Source: Halopseudomonas sp002296055 (GTDB lineage: Bacteria; Pseudomonadota; Gammaproteobacteria; Pseudomonadales; Pseudomonadaceae). From it: 64,000 bases of DNA. Position numbers and translations under genes: made by a program. The stretch lies in NCBI RefSeq assembly GCF_050876985.1, contig NZ_JBPAPP010000001.1; one strand, written 5' to 3'. Under the pieces are notes generated by a model, which was not told the DNA's origin, did no database searches, and was given only the letters and a program-made list of their open reading frames with translations. Each line of letters begins with the position of its first letter. The first letter of the stretch is position 1. This document shows positions 1 through 8,092 of the stretch, piece by piece.

Positions 1-951
1 TCGGCGTTCTTCGTCGTCATCTACCTGCACATGTTGCGCGGTCTGATGTACGGCTCCTACCAGAAGCCGCGTGAGCTGATCTGGCTGTTCGGTATGCTGA
101 TCTACTTGGTGCTGATGGGTGAGGCCTTCATGGGCTACCTGCTGCCCTGGGGTCAGATGTCCTACTGGGGTGCCCAGGTAATCATCTCGCTGTTCGGTGC
201 CATCCCGTTCATTGGTCCGGATTTGGCCCAGTGGGTGCGTGGTGACTTCCTGATCTCCGGTATCACTCTGAACCGCTTCTTCGCACTGCACGTTATTGCG
301 CTGCCGATCGTGTTGCTGGGTCTGGTTGTGCTGCACATCATTGCGCTGCACGAGGTTGGCTCCAACAACCCTGACGGTATCGATATCAAGAAGTACAAGG
401 ACGAGAACGGCAAGCCGCTGGACGGCATCGCCTTCCACCCTTACTACACCGTCAAGGACATTGTCGGCGTGGTGGTCTTCCTGTTCGTGTTCTGCTCCAT
501 CGTGTTCTTCTTCCCGGAGATGGGTGGTTACTTCCTGGAGAAGCCGAACTTCGAAATCGCTAACCAGCTGAAGACGCCTGACCACATTGCCCCGGTTTGG
601 TACTTCACGCCGTTCTACGCGATCTTGCGCGCTGTTCCCTCCATTGCTGGCTCTGCCTTCCCGGGCGTTCTGGCGATGGGTGCAGCAATCGCGATTCTGT
701 TTGTGTTGCCCTGGCTGGACCGTAGCCCGGTTCGCTCCATTCGCTACAAAGGCTGGATGAGCAAACTGTGGCTGGTGATCTTCTGTGTCTGCTTCGTCGT
801 GCTGGGTGTGTTGGGTGCCATCCCGTCTACACCGATTCGCACGCTGCTGTCCCAGATTTGCACCGTTCTGTATTTCGCCTTCTTCTTCCTGATGCCGTTC
901 TACACCCGGATGGAGAAGACCAAACCGGTTCCGGAGAGGGTTACTGGATAA
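1..951 (+). CDS. petB: Cytochrome bc1 complex cytochrome b subunit (5' end missing)
   Basis: C-terminal 316 codons of ubiquinol:cytochrome c reductase cytochrome b, an inner-membrane protein that carries two b hemes and the quinone sites. The reading frame is open from base 1, so the gene starts upstream of the window. The segments GYLLPWGQMSYWGAQVI and the His-containing helix (ALHVIALPIVLLGLVVLHIIALHE) are typical. The Qo-site tetrapeptide reads PVWY (bases 592-603), not the mitochondrial PEWY. About six hydrophobic helices follow. The stop TAA overlaps the petC ATG by one base, which indicates translational coupling in a petABC operon. Family identity is very secure. Confidence 0.97.
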   Translation, partial: SAFFVVIYLHMLRGLMYGSYQKPRELIWLFGMLIYLVLMGEAFMGYLLPWGQMSYWGAQVIISLFGAIPFIGPDLAQWVRGDFLISGITLNRFFALHVIALPIVLLGLVVLHIIALHEVGSNNPDGIDIKKYKDENGKPLDGIAFHPYYTVKDIVGVVVFLFVFCSIVFFFPEMGGYFLEKPNFEIANQLKTPDHIAPVWYFTPFYAILRAVPSIAGSAFPGVLAMGAAIAILFVLPWLDRSPVRSIRYKGWMSKLWLVIFCVCFVVLGVLGAIPSTPIRTLLSQICTVLYFAFFFLMPFYTRMEKTKPVPERVTG

Positions 952-1739
952 TGAAAAAACAACTGATTGCCCTGATGTTTGCACTGGTACCGGCCTTGGC
1001 TTCGGCCGCCGGTGGCAGTGGCTACCACTTGGATGAGGCCAACATCGACCTGACTGACAAGGCCGCTCTGCAGGATGGTGCGCGTACCTTCGTCAACTAC
1101 TGCATGGGTTGCCACGCCGCGCAGTATCAGCGCTATGAGCGTGTGGCGACTGATCTGGGTATCCCGGAACAGCTGATGCTGGATAACCTGGTCTTCACTG
1201 AGGGCGCCCTGATCGGTGACCACATGAAGAACGGCATGCGTGGTGAGGATGCCAAGAAGTGGTTTGGTGCGGCGCCGCCGGATCTGACCCTGGTGGCGCG
1301 TGTACGCGGTACCGACTGGCTGTACACCTACCTGCGTACCTTCTATGAAGATCCGTCGCGTCCGCTGGGTGCCAACAACAAGGTGTTCCCGAACGTGGGT
1401 ATGCCGAACGTGCTGGCTGAGCTGCAGGGTCGCCAAGTGATCGGCTGCAAGGCAATGCCGGTGAAGGATGAGCACGGCAATATCATGCGTGACACCCTGA
1501 GCGGCGACATCATCAAGGATGAGCAGTGTGATGTGCTGACTGTTGTGCCGGACACCGGCACCCAGACTGAGGAAGAGTTCGATACCACAGTGCGTAACCT
1601 GGTGACCTTCCTGGCCTACTCGGCAGACCCGATCAAGCTGGAACGCCATCGTATCGGTGTCTATGTGCTGCTGTACCTGGCCTTCCTGTTCGTGTTCGCT
1701 TACTTGCTCAAGCGCGAATACTGGCGGGATGTCCATTGA
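951..1739 (+). CDS. petC: Cytochrome c1 of the bc1 complex
   Basis: A 262-residue cytochrome c1 that passes electrons from the Rieske protein to soluble cytochromes c. A signal peptide (MKKQLIALMFALVPALASAA) directs it to the periplasm. The heme-binding motif CMGCH is at about residues 51-55, and a single C-terminal membrane anchor (VYVLLYLAFLFVFAYLL) ends in the short cytoplasmic tail KREYWRDVH. Length is normal for proteobacterial c1. The start overlaps the petB stop by one base; an in-frame upstream ATG inside petB was rejected because it would precede the signal peptide. Confidence 0.97.
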   Translation: MKKQLIALMFALVPALASAAGGSGYHLDEANIDLTDKAALQDGARTFVNYCMGCHAAQYQRYERVATDLGIPEQLMLDNLVFTEGALIGDHMKNGMRGEDAKKWFGAAPPDLTLVARVRGTDWLYTYLRTFYEDPSRPLGANNKVFPNVGMPNVLAELQGRQVIGCKAMPVKDEHGNIMRDTLSGDIIKDEQCDVLTVVPDTGTQTEEEFDTTVRNLVTFLAYSADPIKLERHRIGVYVLLYLAFLFVFAYLLKREYWRDVH

Positions 1740-1761
1740 TCACCCTGTCTGTTTAGTGATC

Positions 1762-1788
1762 ACTGCGCGCCCCTTGAGGGCGCGCAGT
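1762..1788 (+). terminator. Probable terminator after petC
   Basis: An 11-bp perfect inverted repeat (actgcgcgccc / gggcgcgcagt) with a five-base loop lies 23 bases after the petC stop. Only a short T-rich stretch (cgttt) follows, so termination may be partial. Confidence 0.6.
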
Positions 1789-1799
1789 CGTTTCTGGGG

Positions 1800-1805
1800 T
1801 ATAAT
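1800..1805 (+). promoter_or_regulatory. Candidate -10 box of the sspA promoter
   Basis: A perfect TATAAT stands just after the petC hairpin and about 95 bases before sspA. No good -35 is at 17 bases; TTGAGG at 1774-1779 would need a 20-base spacer. A sigma70-type promoter is inferred from the -10 alone. Confidence 0.5.
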
Positions 1806-1900
1806 GGCCGTTCGTGCGCGCGGGCCCGTCCCCGCGCTTGTTTATTTTGGGCGCCATGCAGGGTGCCTGCCGCAGTCCTTAGAAGGATGAGGGTCGAAAT

Positions 1901-2530
1901 ATGGGCGTTACCGCCAACAAGCGTTCTTCCATGGCGTTTTTCTCTGACCCGCTGGATCACTACTGCCATCGGGTCAGGATTGTGCTGGCGGAAAAGGGCG
2001 TCACCGTCGATGTAGTCGATGTTGAGCCTGGTGATTACCCCCAGGAGCTGGCCGAGAACAATCCTTACAACAGCGTTCCGACGCTGCTTGATCGTGACCT
2101 TGTGCTCTACGAGCCAAATATCATGATGGAGTATCTGGACGAGCGCTTTCCGCACCCGCCGCTGCTGCCGGTGTACCCGGTGGCGCGCGCCAACAGCCGG
2201 TTGCTGATGTACCGTGTGCAGCGCGATTGGTGCCGTCTGGTGGATATCATCGTTGATCCCAAGAGCGCTAGCGCCGAGGTGACTCGGGCACGCAAGGAGT
2301 TGCGCGAAAGTCTGACCGGCGTTGCGCCGGTATTCGCTGAGATGCCGTTTTTCATGAGCGAGGAGTTCAGTCTGGTGGACTGCTGCATCGCCCCGATCCT
2401 TTGGCGTTTGCCGCAGTTGGGCGTAGAGCTGCCCAAGCAGGCCAAGCCGCTGCAGGATTACATGGAGCGCATCTTCCAGCGTGAGGGCTTTATCGCCAGT
2501 TTGTCGCCGGCCGAGCGGGACATGCAGTAA
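1901..2530 (+). CDS. sspA: Stringent starvation protein A (GST-fold RNA polymerase-associated protein)
   Basis: A 209-residue protein with an N-terminal thioredoxin-like GST domain (FFSDPLDHYCHRVRIVLAEKGV) and an all-helical C-terminal domain. SspA binds RNA polymerase and acts as a transcription factor in starvation and virulence; it lacks glutathione-transferase activity in characterised members. The context petC-sspA-sspB is the usual pseudomonad order. ATG 1901 is preceded by an AGAAGGATGAGGG-type ribosome-binding region. Confidence 0.96.
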   Translation: MGVTANKRSSMAFFSDPLDHYCHRVRIVLAEKGVTVDVVDVEPGDYPQELAENNPYNSVPTLLDRDLVLYEPNIMMEYLDERFPHPPLLPVYPVARANSRLLMYRVQRDWCRLVDIIVDPKSASAEVTRARKELRESLTGVAPVFAEMPFFMSEEFSLVDCCIAPILWRLPQLGVELPKQAKPLQDYMERIFQREGFIASLSPAERDMQ

Positions 2531-2558
2531 ATCCATCTGAATTCGGGAGGAAACAGGC

Positions 2559-2975
2559 ATGACCGAGATGAATTCCAGTCGGCCCTACCTGGTACGTGCG
2601 CTGTACGAGTGGATTCTTGATAATCAGTGCACCCCCTACCTGCTGGTCAATGCCGAGTACCGCGATACGGCGGTACCGGCTGGCTTCGTCGAAGATGGCC
2701 AGATCGTGTTGAACCTGTCGCCCAGCGCCGTGCGTCAGCTGGATATGGATAACGACCGTATCTGTTTTGACGGACGCTTCGGTGGTGTTGCCCAGCAGGT
2801 GTGGATACCTGTTGGGGCGGTAATGGCGATTTACGCCCGTGAGAACGGGCAGGGCATGGTGTTTGAGCTTGAGCCCAGCTCTCCGCCGCCAGAAGATGGC
2901 CCGGGCGAGGATGAGGCGCGCGAATCGGCGCCGGCCCGTCCCGAAGGTCGCCCGTCTCTGAAAGTGGTCAAGTAA
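2559..2975 (+). CDS. sspB: ClpXP protease specificity-enhancing factor SspB
   Basis: A 138-residue adaptor that binds ssrA-tagged peptides and delivers them to ClpXP. The first ~105 residues form the substrate-binding domain (RPYLVRALYEWILDNQCTPY at the start, SPSAVRQL and FGGVAQQVWIPVGAVMAIYA further on). The tail is acidic and flexible and ends in RPSLKVVK, the short ClpX-docking type of sequence. GGGAGG lies about 9 bases before the ATG. It follows sspA by 28 bases and is probably co-transcribed with it. Confidence 0.96.
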   Translation: MTEMNSSRPYLVRALYEWILDNQCTPYLLVNAEYRDTAVPAGFVEDGQIVLNLSPSAVRQLDMDNDRICFDGRFGGVAQQVWIPVGAVMAIYARENGQGMVFELEPSSPPPEDGPGEDEARESAPARPEGRPSLKVVK

Positions 2976-2981
2976 CCATTG

Positions 2982-3027
2982 CCACCAACAAAAACGCCCC
3001 GCAATTGCGGGGCGTTTTTGTTGGTGG
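2982..3027. terminator. Bidirectional terminator between sspB and dolP
   Basis: A perfect 21-bp inverted repeat with an AATT loop, a GC core (cgccccgc/gcggggcg) and A/T tracts on both sides. It works in both directions and separates the convergent sspAB and lpoA-dolP units. Confidence 0.93.
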
Positions 3028-3039
3028 GGTGGCGCGGCG

Positions 3040-3606
3040 TCAGTCGAGGTATTCGAACAGTTTGACGATGCGCTGCACGCCGCCAATCTGCTGAGCCTGC
3101 TGTACCGCCAGGTCGGCCTCTTGGTGGCTGACCAGGCCCATCAGATAGACCACGCCAGCCTCGGTGACGACCTTGATGCGGCTGCCGGGGATGGTGCCGT
3201 CGGTCAGCAGGCGCGCCTTGAGGTTGGCGGTGATCAGGCCGTCCTGATTGCGTGCCAGCAGTGACAGGCGGGAGCCGGCGGTGAGCTCGTTATGTACCAC
3301 CTTGACCCGTTGCACCTGCTTGGCGGCTTCACCAGCGCGGGCAATCAGGTCGCCACGCGGCACCTGGCCGGCCAGCAACACCACGCCGTTGTAGCTGGTG
3401 ACAACAATCCGGCCTTCCGATTCGATGGCGGTGTCAGCCTTGTTGACGTTGACCGCCACCTTGGTTTCGATCAGCTGGTCGTCGATCGTGCTGCCAAAGG
3501 TGCGGGTGCCGTGATTGTCTTCAATGGGGGTGTCGCGGGTGGCGGTCAGTACGCTGCTGCAGCTGGCCAATACTAGCGACAGGGCGATGACGGAGGCGCG
3601 GATCAT
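3040..3606 (-). CDS. dolP: BON-domain outer-membrane lipoprotein DolP (YraP)
   Basis: A 188-residue lipoprotein. The signal peptide ends in the lipobox LASC (Cys about residue 16). Two BON domains follow, each with the characteristic GxVxLxGxV strand (NGVVLLAGQV; AGVVYLMGLV). In E. coli DolP binds anionic phospholipid at the outer membrane and supports barrier integrity and the amidase activator NlpD; the same role here is inferred. It is last in the minus-strand operon lpoA-yraN-diaA-dolP, the same order as E. coli yraM-yraN-yraO-yraP, and overlaps diaA by 4 bases. Confidence 0.93.
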   Translation of the reverse strand: MIRASVIALSLVLASCSSVLTATRDTPIEDNHGTRTFGSTIDDQLIETKVAVNVNKADTAIESEGRIVVTSYNGVVLLAGQVPRGDLIARAGEAAKQVQRVKVVHNELTAGSRLSLLARNQDGLITANLKARLLTDGTIPGSRIKVVTEAGVVYLMGLVSHQEADLAVQQAQQIGGVQRIVKLFEYLD

Positions 3607-4196
3607 TCTTCACTCCCGAACAGTTGGCGATCGATCAGGTCGCACAGGCAGTGGATCGCCAGCAGGTGCACTTCCTGAATACGGGCGGTGGAGCGCGCGG
3701 GTACGCGGATTTCCACGTCTTCGGGCAGCAGCAGAGAGGCCATGGCGCCGCCGTCTCGGCCGGTCAGTGCAACAACCTGCATCTCGCGGTCGTGGGCGGC
3801 CTGGATGGCCTGCATGACGTTGCCTGAGTTGCCGCTGGTGGAGATGGCCAGCAGTACGTCGCCAGGTTGTCCTAGCGCACGGATCTGCTTGGAGAACACT
3901 TCCTGGTAGCTGTAGTCGTTGGCAATCGAGGTGATGGTGGAGCTGTCGGTGGTCAGGGCGATGGCGGGCAAGCTTGGACGCTCGCGCTCAAAACGGTTGA
4001 GCAGCTCGGATGAGAAGTGCTGTGAATCGCCGGCCGAGCCGCCGTTGCCGCAGCTGAGGATCTTACCCTCGCTGAGCAGGGCGTTGACCATCAACTGGCT
4101 GGCCTGTTCGATGCTGGGGCAAAGCACGTCCATTGCGCGGGTTTTGGTTTCGATGCTGTCGGTGAACAGCTGTCTGATGCGGTGTTGCATATCCAT
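3603..4196 (-). CDS. diaA: SIS-domain protein DiaA (GmhA family)
   Basis: A sugar-isomerase (SIS) domain protein of about 197 residues. CGNGGSAGDSQHFSSELLNRFE is the N-terminal metal/phosphate region, and AISTSGNSGNV the phosphosugar loop. The sequence ERPSLPAIALTTDSS and the position between yraN and dolP match E. coli DiaA (YraO), which binds DnaA and promotes timely replication initiation. The pseudomonad orthologue is often annotated gmhA (phosphoheptose isomerase); the metal-site pattern (Q..H...H near the C-terminus) does not exclude that. Two start codons two residues apart (4196, 4190) are possible and no clear ribosome-binding site separates them. Confidence 0.88.
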   Translation of the reverse strand: MDMQHRIRQLFTDSIETKTRAMDVLCPSIEQASQLMVNALLSEGKILSCGNGGSAGDSQHFSSELLNRFERERPSLPAIALTTDSSTITSIANDYSYQEVFSKQIRALGQPGDVLLAISTSGNSGNVMQAIQAAHDREMQVVALTGRDGGAMASLLLPEDVEIRVPARSTARIQEVHLLAIHCLCDLIDRQLFGSEE

Positions 4197-4207
4197 GGGA
4201 AAACTCG

Positions 4208-4582
4208 CTAGCAAGTGAAAGCTTCTCGGATCCAGGTATAGGACGAGGGATCCGCGGGGTTGCCTTCGGCGGCAACGACGTCGAAGCGGCACGGGCGGTT
4301 GGCCAGGCGGGGATGGGTCAGCAGGAAATGTTCGGCGGCGCGAATGACGCGCTGCTGCTTACTGCGCCCGACGCTCTCTGCTGCACTGCCCCAGCGGTCC
4401 TGCTGCCGGTAGCGCACTTCGACAAATACTACTGTATCGCCGTCGCGCATGACCAGATCAAGCTCGCCCTGCCGACAGCGGTGATTGCGCGCCAGACAAC
4501 TTAGACCGGCCTGACGCAGAATTTGTTCAGCCATGCGTTCAGCCTGATTGCCGGTTTTCTGCCTGCTGGTCAGGCGCAGCAT
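4208..4582 (-). CDS. yraN: YraN/UPF0102 family nuclease-fold protein
   Basis: A 124-residue protein with the PD-(D/E)XK-like fold of Holliday-junction resolvases: an E within AEQILRQAG, the core GELDLVMRDGDTVVFVEVRYR (D, E-x-R) and a downstream basic helix. Biochemical function is not settled in the family. Its start codon overlaps the lpoA stop by one base, and diaA follows 11 bases later, so it is part of the same operon. Confidence 0.92.
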   Translation of the reverse strand: MLRLTSRQKTGNQAERMAEQILRQAGLSCLARNHRCRQGELDLVMRDGDTVVFVEVRYRQQDRWGSAAESVGRSKQQRVIRAAEHFLLTHPRLANRPCRFDVVAAEGNPADPSSYTWIREAFTC

Positions 4583-6405
4583 CAGAACGCGTTGGACCCG
4601 TCTTCGGTTGCGGGCTGCAGTACCCCGTTCTGAATTTCACCCCACGACAGCTCGCGTTGAATGCGGCCGCCCTGGTCCAATGACAGGGTGCCGGTCGCGC
4701 CTTCAATACGGGTTTCCGGGTATTGGCGCATCTGCGGCAGGCGAGCAAAGATGCGCTGGGTGTCGACGCCCATCGCGTACAAGCGTCCGAGTGCGCCGCC
4801 GGCTTGCGGCCAATTGCCGGTGACAGCACCGTACAGCGGGTCGTTGTGGTCGAGCAGCCAGGGAATTTCTGCAATCAACAGACCTTCCAGGTCGGCGTTC
4901 TGCAGGCCGCTCGGGTCAATCTGGTAGGCGTGGGAGGTGGCGTAGACCGGCAGCTCCGCAGCGTACTGGAAGGCCAGTGTGGGCTTGATCTGACGTGCCT
5001 GCAGTGGCGTGGCTGCAAGGAACAGGGCGTCCAGGTCTTGGCGTGGGGTGGGCTGCGCCATCACGCTGCCGAGGATGCCCTGGACGCGATTGGCACGGCG
5101 CTCGCTTTGTTGGATTTTCAACAGCTCGCCCATCTGGTTTGCGACGGCGGCGGGCTGATCGACCAGCTCCTGACCGAGAATGCTGCCACCCATGGCTTCC
5201 CACTCGCTGATGAAGGCGCGGCTGGCGCGCTGGCTCCAGTCGTCGTGAGTGCTGAGTGTAGCCATCCGGCGGTGCCCGTCGTTCCAGGCGCGTTGGGCGG
5301 CCGAACGGGCCTCGTCTTCAGGGGCGAGGCCGAACTGGTAAAAGCTGCTGCCACCTGCAGGCTGCTCGGCATAGTTGAGCGCCAGGGTGGGCAGAGGCAG
5401 CTGTGGCTGGCTGGCTAGCTGTGAGACCTTGTCTTTTTCCAAGGGGCCGATCATCCATTGCACGCCATCGCGCTGCGCCTGGTTCAGGGCGTCGATCACC
5501 TGGGCGTACTGGGTGCTGTCGTAGAGGGTTACCTGCGGCTGCTCCAGGCCTTCGCTCTGCGCCTGATACTGGGCTGCAAGGAAGCCGTCGCGCAGGGCCT
5601 GGGCGGCTCCGCTCAGGGGGCCGTTGAAGGGCAGTAGCAGGCCAATGTGGGTTGGCCGGCTGGCATGCAGTGATTCGATTTGCTGAACCGGCTCGGGCAG
5701 CTGTGCGGCGGCGGGGTGATTGGGGTGCTCGTCTTTCCAGGCATTCAGCGCGCGGATCTGCAGGTCCAGGTTGCGCTCGGTGCGGGTGATGAGTGCCAGC
5801 TCCAGCCAGCCAGCATAGTCGCCGCTGGCACCTTGTGCAGCCTGCTGCAGGGCGGCCGTGTCGGCGCTGCTGAGGCTCTCCCAGATAGCCTGGCGATTGC
5901 TGGCCTGGCGGCTGGCGGGCAGCAGTGCGTCAATGTAAACGCGCTCGCGAGCGGATTCGATGGGGCGATCGTTCGCCTCCAGAATATCGGCACGCAGCTG
6001 CTGGATGCGCAGCTGTTCCTCCACCGGGCGCATATCCAGTTGCTGCAGCGAGTTGTGCTGGATGGCACGCAGGGCGCCGCTGGTATCGCCAAGGGACAGT
6101 GCGCTGGTGGCCTGCAGCTCGCTGAAGCGAATCTGCTGGTCGGTCGGCAGGTCGCTCTGCGGGATACGCTGGAGGATCTGCTGTGCCTGCTCTGGGTTAC
6201 CGGCATTGAGCGCGGTCTGGGCGGCGTGCAGGCGCAGCAGGTTGGCCTCGGCGCCTTCGCTGCGGTCCGCGTCCTTGAGAATCTCGTCTACCGAGGCCTG
6301 CGGTGTGCGGGGCAGCTCGTCGAGACTCTGCGGTCCGGAGGCGCAGCCGGCCAGTAGCGCGGACAGGGTCAGGGCGAGGGCGGACAGGCGAAGCGTGCGA
6401 GGCAT
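4582..6405 (-). CDS. lpoA: Penicillin-binding protein activator LpoA
   Basis: A 607-residue outer-membrane lipoprotein. The start at 6405 gives a signal peptide with lipobox LLAGC; the frame is open upstream to 6525, but that part has no secretion character. An N-terminal TPR-like helical domain (about residues 40-270) is followed by a periplasmic-binding-protein-like domain (IGLLLPFNGPLSGAAQALRDG onward). LpoA activates the transpeptidase of PBP1A across the periplasm. It starts the minus-strand operon and is divergent from rsmI, as in E. coli (yraM/yraL). Confidence 0.94.
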   Translation of the reverse strand: MPRTLRLSALALTLSALLAGCASGPQSLDELPRTPQASVDEILKDADRSEGAEANLLRLHAAQTALNAGNPEQAQQILQRIPQSDLPTDQQIRFSELQATSALSLGDTSGALRAIQHNSLQQLDMRPVEEQLRIQQLRADILEANDRPIESARERVYIDALLPASRQASNRQAIWESLSSADTAALQQAAQGASGDYAGWLELALITRTERNLDLQIRALNAWKDEHPNHPAAAQLPEPVQQIESLHASRPTHIGLLLPFNGPLSGAAQALRDGFLAAQYQAQSEGLEQPQVTLYDSTQYAQVIDALNQAQRDGVQWMIGPLEKDKVSQLASQPQLPLPTLALNYAEQPAGGSSFYQFGLAPEDEARSAAQRAWNDGHRRMATLSTHDDWSQRASRAFISEWEAMGGSILGQELVDQPAAVANQMGELLKIQQSERRANRVQGILGSVMAQPTPRQDLDALFLAATPLQARQIKPTLAFQYAAELPVYATSHAYQIDPSGLQNADLEGLLIAEIPWLLDHNDPLYGAVTGNWPQAGGALGRLYAMGVDTQRIFARLPQMRQYPETRIEGATGTLSLDQGGRIQRELSWGEIQNGVLQPATEDGSNAF

Positions 6406-6453
6406 GCGGAGGGTATCCTTACGTGCGAGCAGAGCGGACGGGTGATTGGCGCT

Positions 6454-6483
6454 ATTGTAGCCGTGGCGCCGTGCAATCTCCAA
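6454..6483 (-). promoter_or_regulatory. Promoter of the lpoA operon
   Basis: On the minus strand TTGGAG (6478-6483) and TACAAT (6454-6459) are 18 bases apart, about 50 bases before the lpoA start. Confidence 0.5.
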
Positions 6484-6512
6484 GGCAAGCGGCAGTGCTC
6501 TGGTGCCTGCTG

Positions 6513-6518
6513 TACAAT
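6513..6518 (+). promoter_or_regulatory. Candidate -10 box of rsmI
   Basis: TACAAT lies 29 bases before the rsmI ATG. The -35 region is poor. It is close to the lpoA promoter, so the two divergent units share about 140 bases of control region. Confidence 0.4.
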
Positions 6519-6546
6519 GCGTCACACATTATTACCGAGAATCGCT

Positions 6547-7404
6547 ATGACCATCGCTGCCGGCACCCTGTTTGTGGTTGCCACCCCCATCGGCAATTTG
6601 CAGGATCTGACCCCGCGTGCGCTGCAGGTTTTGCGGGAGGTGAGTCTGATTGCCGCCGAGGATACGCGCCATAGTGCACGTCTGATGCAGCACTTCGGCA
6701 TCAACACGCCAATGACCGCCTGTCACGACCACAACGAGCGCGACAAGGGGCAGCGTCTGGTCGAGCGTCTGCTGGCGGGTGAAAGTCTGGCGTTGATCTC
6801 CGATGCTGGTACGCCGCTGATCTCCGACCCAGGCTATCATCTAGTGCGCCAGGCTCGCGAAGCTGGGGTGCGTGTCTCGCCGGTGCCTGGCGCCTGCGCA
6901 TTGATTGCTGCGCTGAGCGCCGCCGGGATGCCTTCTGATCGGTTTGCTTTTGAGGGTTTTTTGCCGGCCAAGGCGCACGGGCGGCAGCAGCGCCTGCAGG
7001 CGCTGCAAGGCGAGCAGCGCACCTGGCTTGTGTATGAGGCGCCGCATCGCTTGCTGGAATGCCTGCAAGATATGCAGAAAGTGCTGGGTGGCGAGCGTCG
7101 AGTATTGCTGGCTCGTGAGCTGACGAAGACCTTCGAGACCCTGCACGCGGCGCCGTTGGCCGAGCTGGTAGCCTGGGTAGCGGCAGACAGCGATCAGCAG
7201 CGCGGTGAGTGCGTGCTGGTGGTTGAAGGGGCGCCGGAGCCGGAAGCGGATGAGGTCAGTGCGCAAGCCCTGCACATACTGGATTTGCTGCTGGCCGAGC
7301 TGCCTGTCAAGCGCGCCGCCCGGCTGGCGGCCGAGATTACCGGTGCGCGCAAGAACCAGTTGTACCAGATCGCGCTGGAGCGCGATGGCAACACGTCGCG
7401 TTGA
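6547..7404 (+). CDS. rsmI: 16S rRNA C1402 2'-O-methyltransferase RsmI
   Basis: A 285-residue tetrapyrrole-methylase-fold enzyme that methylates the ribose of C1402 in the ribosomal P site. Visible motifs are VVATPIGNLQDLTPRAL at the start, AAEDTRHSARLM, LISDAGTPLISDPGYHLV (the SAM-binding GTP loop) and PGACALIAALSAAGMP. The C-terminal helical domain ends AAEITGARKNQLYQIAL. The start at 6547 fits the family N-terminus; the upstream in-frame extension to 6442 is not conserved-looking and overlaps the promoters. Confidence 0.96.
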   Translation: MTIAAGTLFVVATPIGNLQDLTPRALQVLREVSLIAAEDTRHSARLMQHFGINTPMTACHDHNERDKGQRLVERLLAGESLALISDAGTPLISDPGYHLVRQAREAGVRVSPVPGACALIAALSAAGMPSDRFAFEGFLPAKAHGRQQRLQALQGEQRTWLVYEAPHRLLECLQDMQKVLGGERRVLLARELTKTFETLHAAPLAELVAWVAADSDQQRGECVLVVEGAPEPEADEVSAQALHILDLLLAELPVKRAARLAAEITGARKNQLYQIALERDGNTSR

Positions 7405-7437
7405 CGGGCGTGGCGCCTGCCGCTAATCTTGCCGCCG

Positions 7438-7791
7438 AGAGTTGGCCGGGCAGTCGCTGTGGTGGTGCGTAAGCACTGTCATGGAGGAAAGTCCGGGCTC
7501 CACAGGGTAGAGTGCCAGGTAACGCCTGGGAGGCGCGAGCCTACGGAAAGTGCAGCAGAAAGCAAACCGCCTAAGCGCGCAAGCGCCGGTAAGGGTGAAA
7601 AGGTGCGGTAAGAGCGCACCGCGCAGCTGGTAACAGTCTGTGGCGTGGTAAACCCCACTCGGAGCAAGACCAAATAGGAATCCGTTGGTGTGACCCGCAC
7701 TGGATTCGGGTAGGTTGCTAGAGGTTGTCAGTGATGGCGATCCCAGAGGAATGACTGTCCTCGACAGAACCCGGCTTACAGGCCAACTCTT
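7438..7791 (+). ncRNA. rnpB: RNase P RNA (bacterial class A)
   Basis: The catalytic RNA that matures tRNA 5' ends. It has the hallmark conserved stretches: GAGGAAAGTCCGGGCTCC near the start, GTGCCAGGTAACGCCTGG, GGGTGAAAAGGTGCGGTAAG, GCTGGTAACAGTCTGTGGC, GGAGCAAGACCAAATAGG and the 3' GACAGAACCCGGCTTA. The ends pair as helix P1 (agagttggcc at 7438 with ggccaactct at 7781-7790). Length about 354 is normal for gammaproteobacteria. Exact ends are inferred from P1. The position between rsmI and mraZ is the usual pseudomonad one. Confidence 0.98.
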
Positions 7792-7842
7792 AATTTCTTT
7801 CCTATGTGACATCCTTCGCTTTTAGAGCAAAAAAATCTTATT

Positions 7843-7878
7843 CCTCACAATTCACTTTAAGTTGTGGGGCGATCTTTT
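7843..7878 (+). terminator. Weak candidate terminator downstream of rnpB
   Basis: An 8-bp stem (cctcacaa / ttgtgggg, one G-T pair) followed by CTTTTTGC. The stretch 7792-8092 has no gene; besides this hairpin it holds the mra promoter and MraZ boxes. Confidence 0.3.
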
Positions 7879-7985
7879 TGCTTTGGCTGTTTTTTGTCCT
7901 TCCATACATTCCCGCTTTGCATCCCGATTCCTGACAAATAGCGCTAAACCACTGCTGCGCAAGGGTTTTTTCCTCTGTGCGGCTA

Positions 7986-8014
7986 TTGACGCTGTATGGG
8001 CTCATTTCTATAGT
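7986..8014 (+). promoter_or_regulatory. dcw (mra) promoter
   Basis: TTGACG (7986-7991) and TATAGT (8009-8014) with a 17-base spacer, a near-consensus sigma70 promoter about 80 bases before mraZ and directly upstream of the MraZ boxes. It is likely the main promoter for mraZ and the genes after it. Confidence 0.8.
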
Positions 8015-8020
8015 GTCGCA

Positions 8021-8047
8021 AAGTGGTGTGAAGTGGGTCGAAGTGGG
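8021..8047 (+). promoter_or_regulatory. MraZ operator: three 10-bp-phased GTGG(G) repeats
   Basis: The 7-mer AAGTGG(T/G) occurs at 8021, 8031 and 8041, exactly one helical turn apart, in the early transcribed region. MraZ of E. coli, Mycoplasma and others represses dcw by binding such TGGG direct repeats spaced 10 bp. Autoregulation here is inferred from position and sequence. Confidence 0.85.
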
Positions 8048-8092
8048 AAATTTTGGCGCTTCGGCCACCAATCAAAGGAAAAGGACTGCAAC

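Noticed and set aside
4197..4292. N-terminal extension of DiaA
   Set aside because: The added residues (MPLRRRCRRRQPRG) overlap yraN in another frame and are not family-like.
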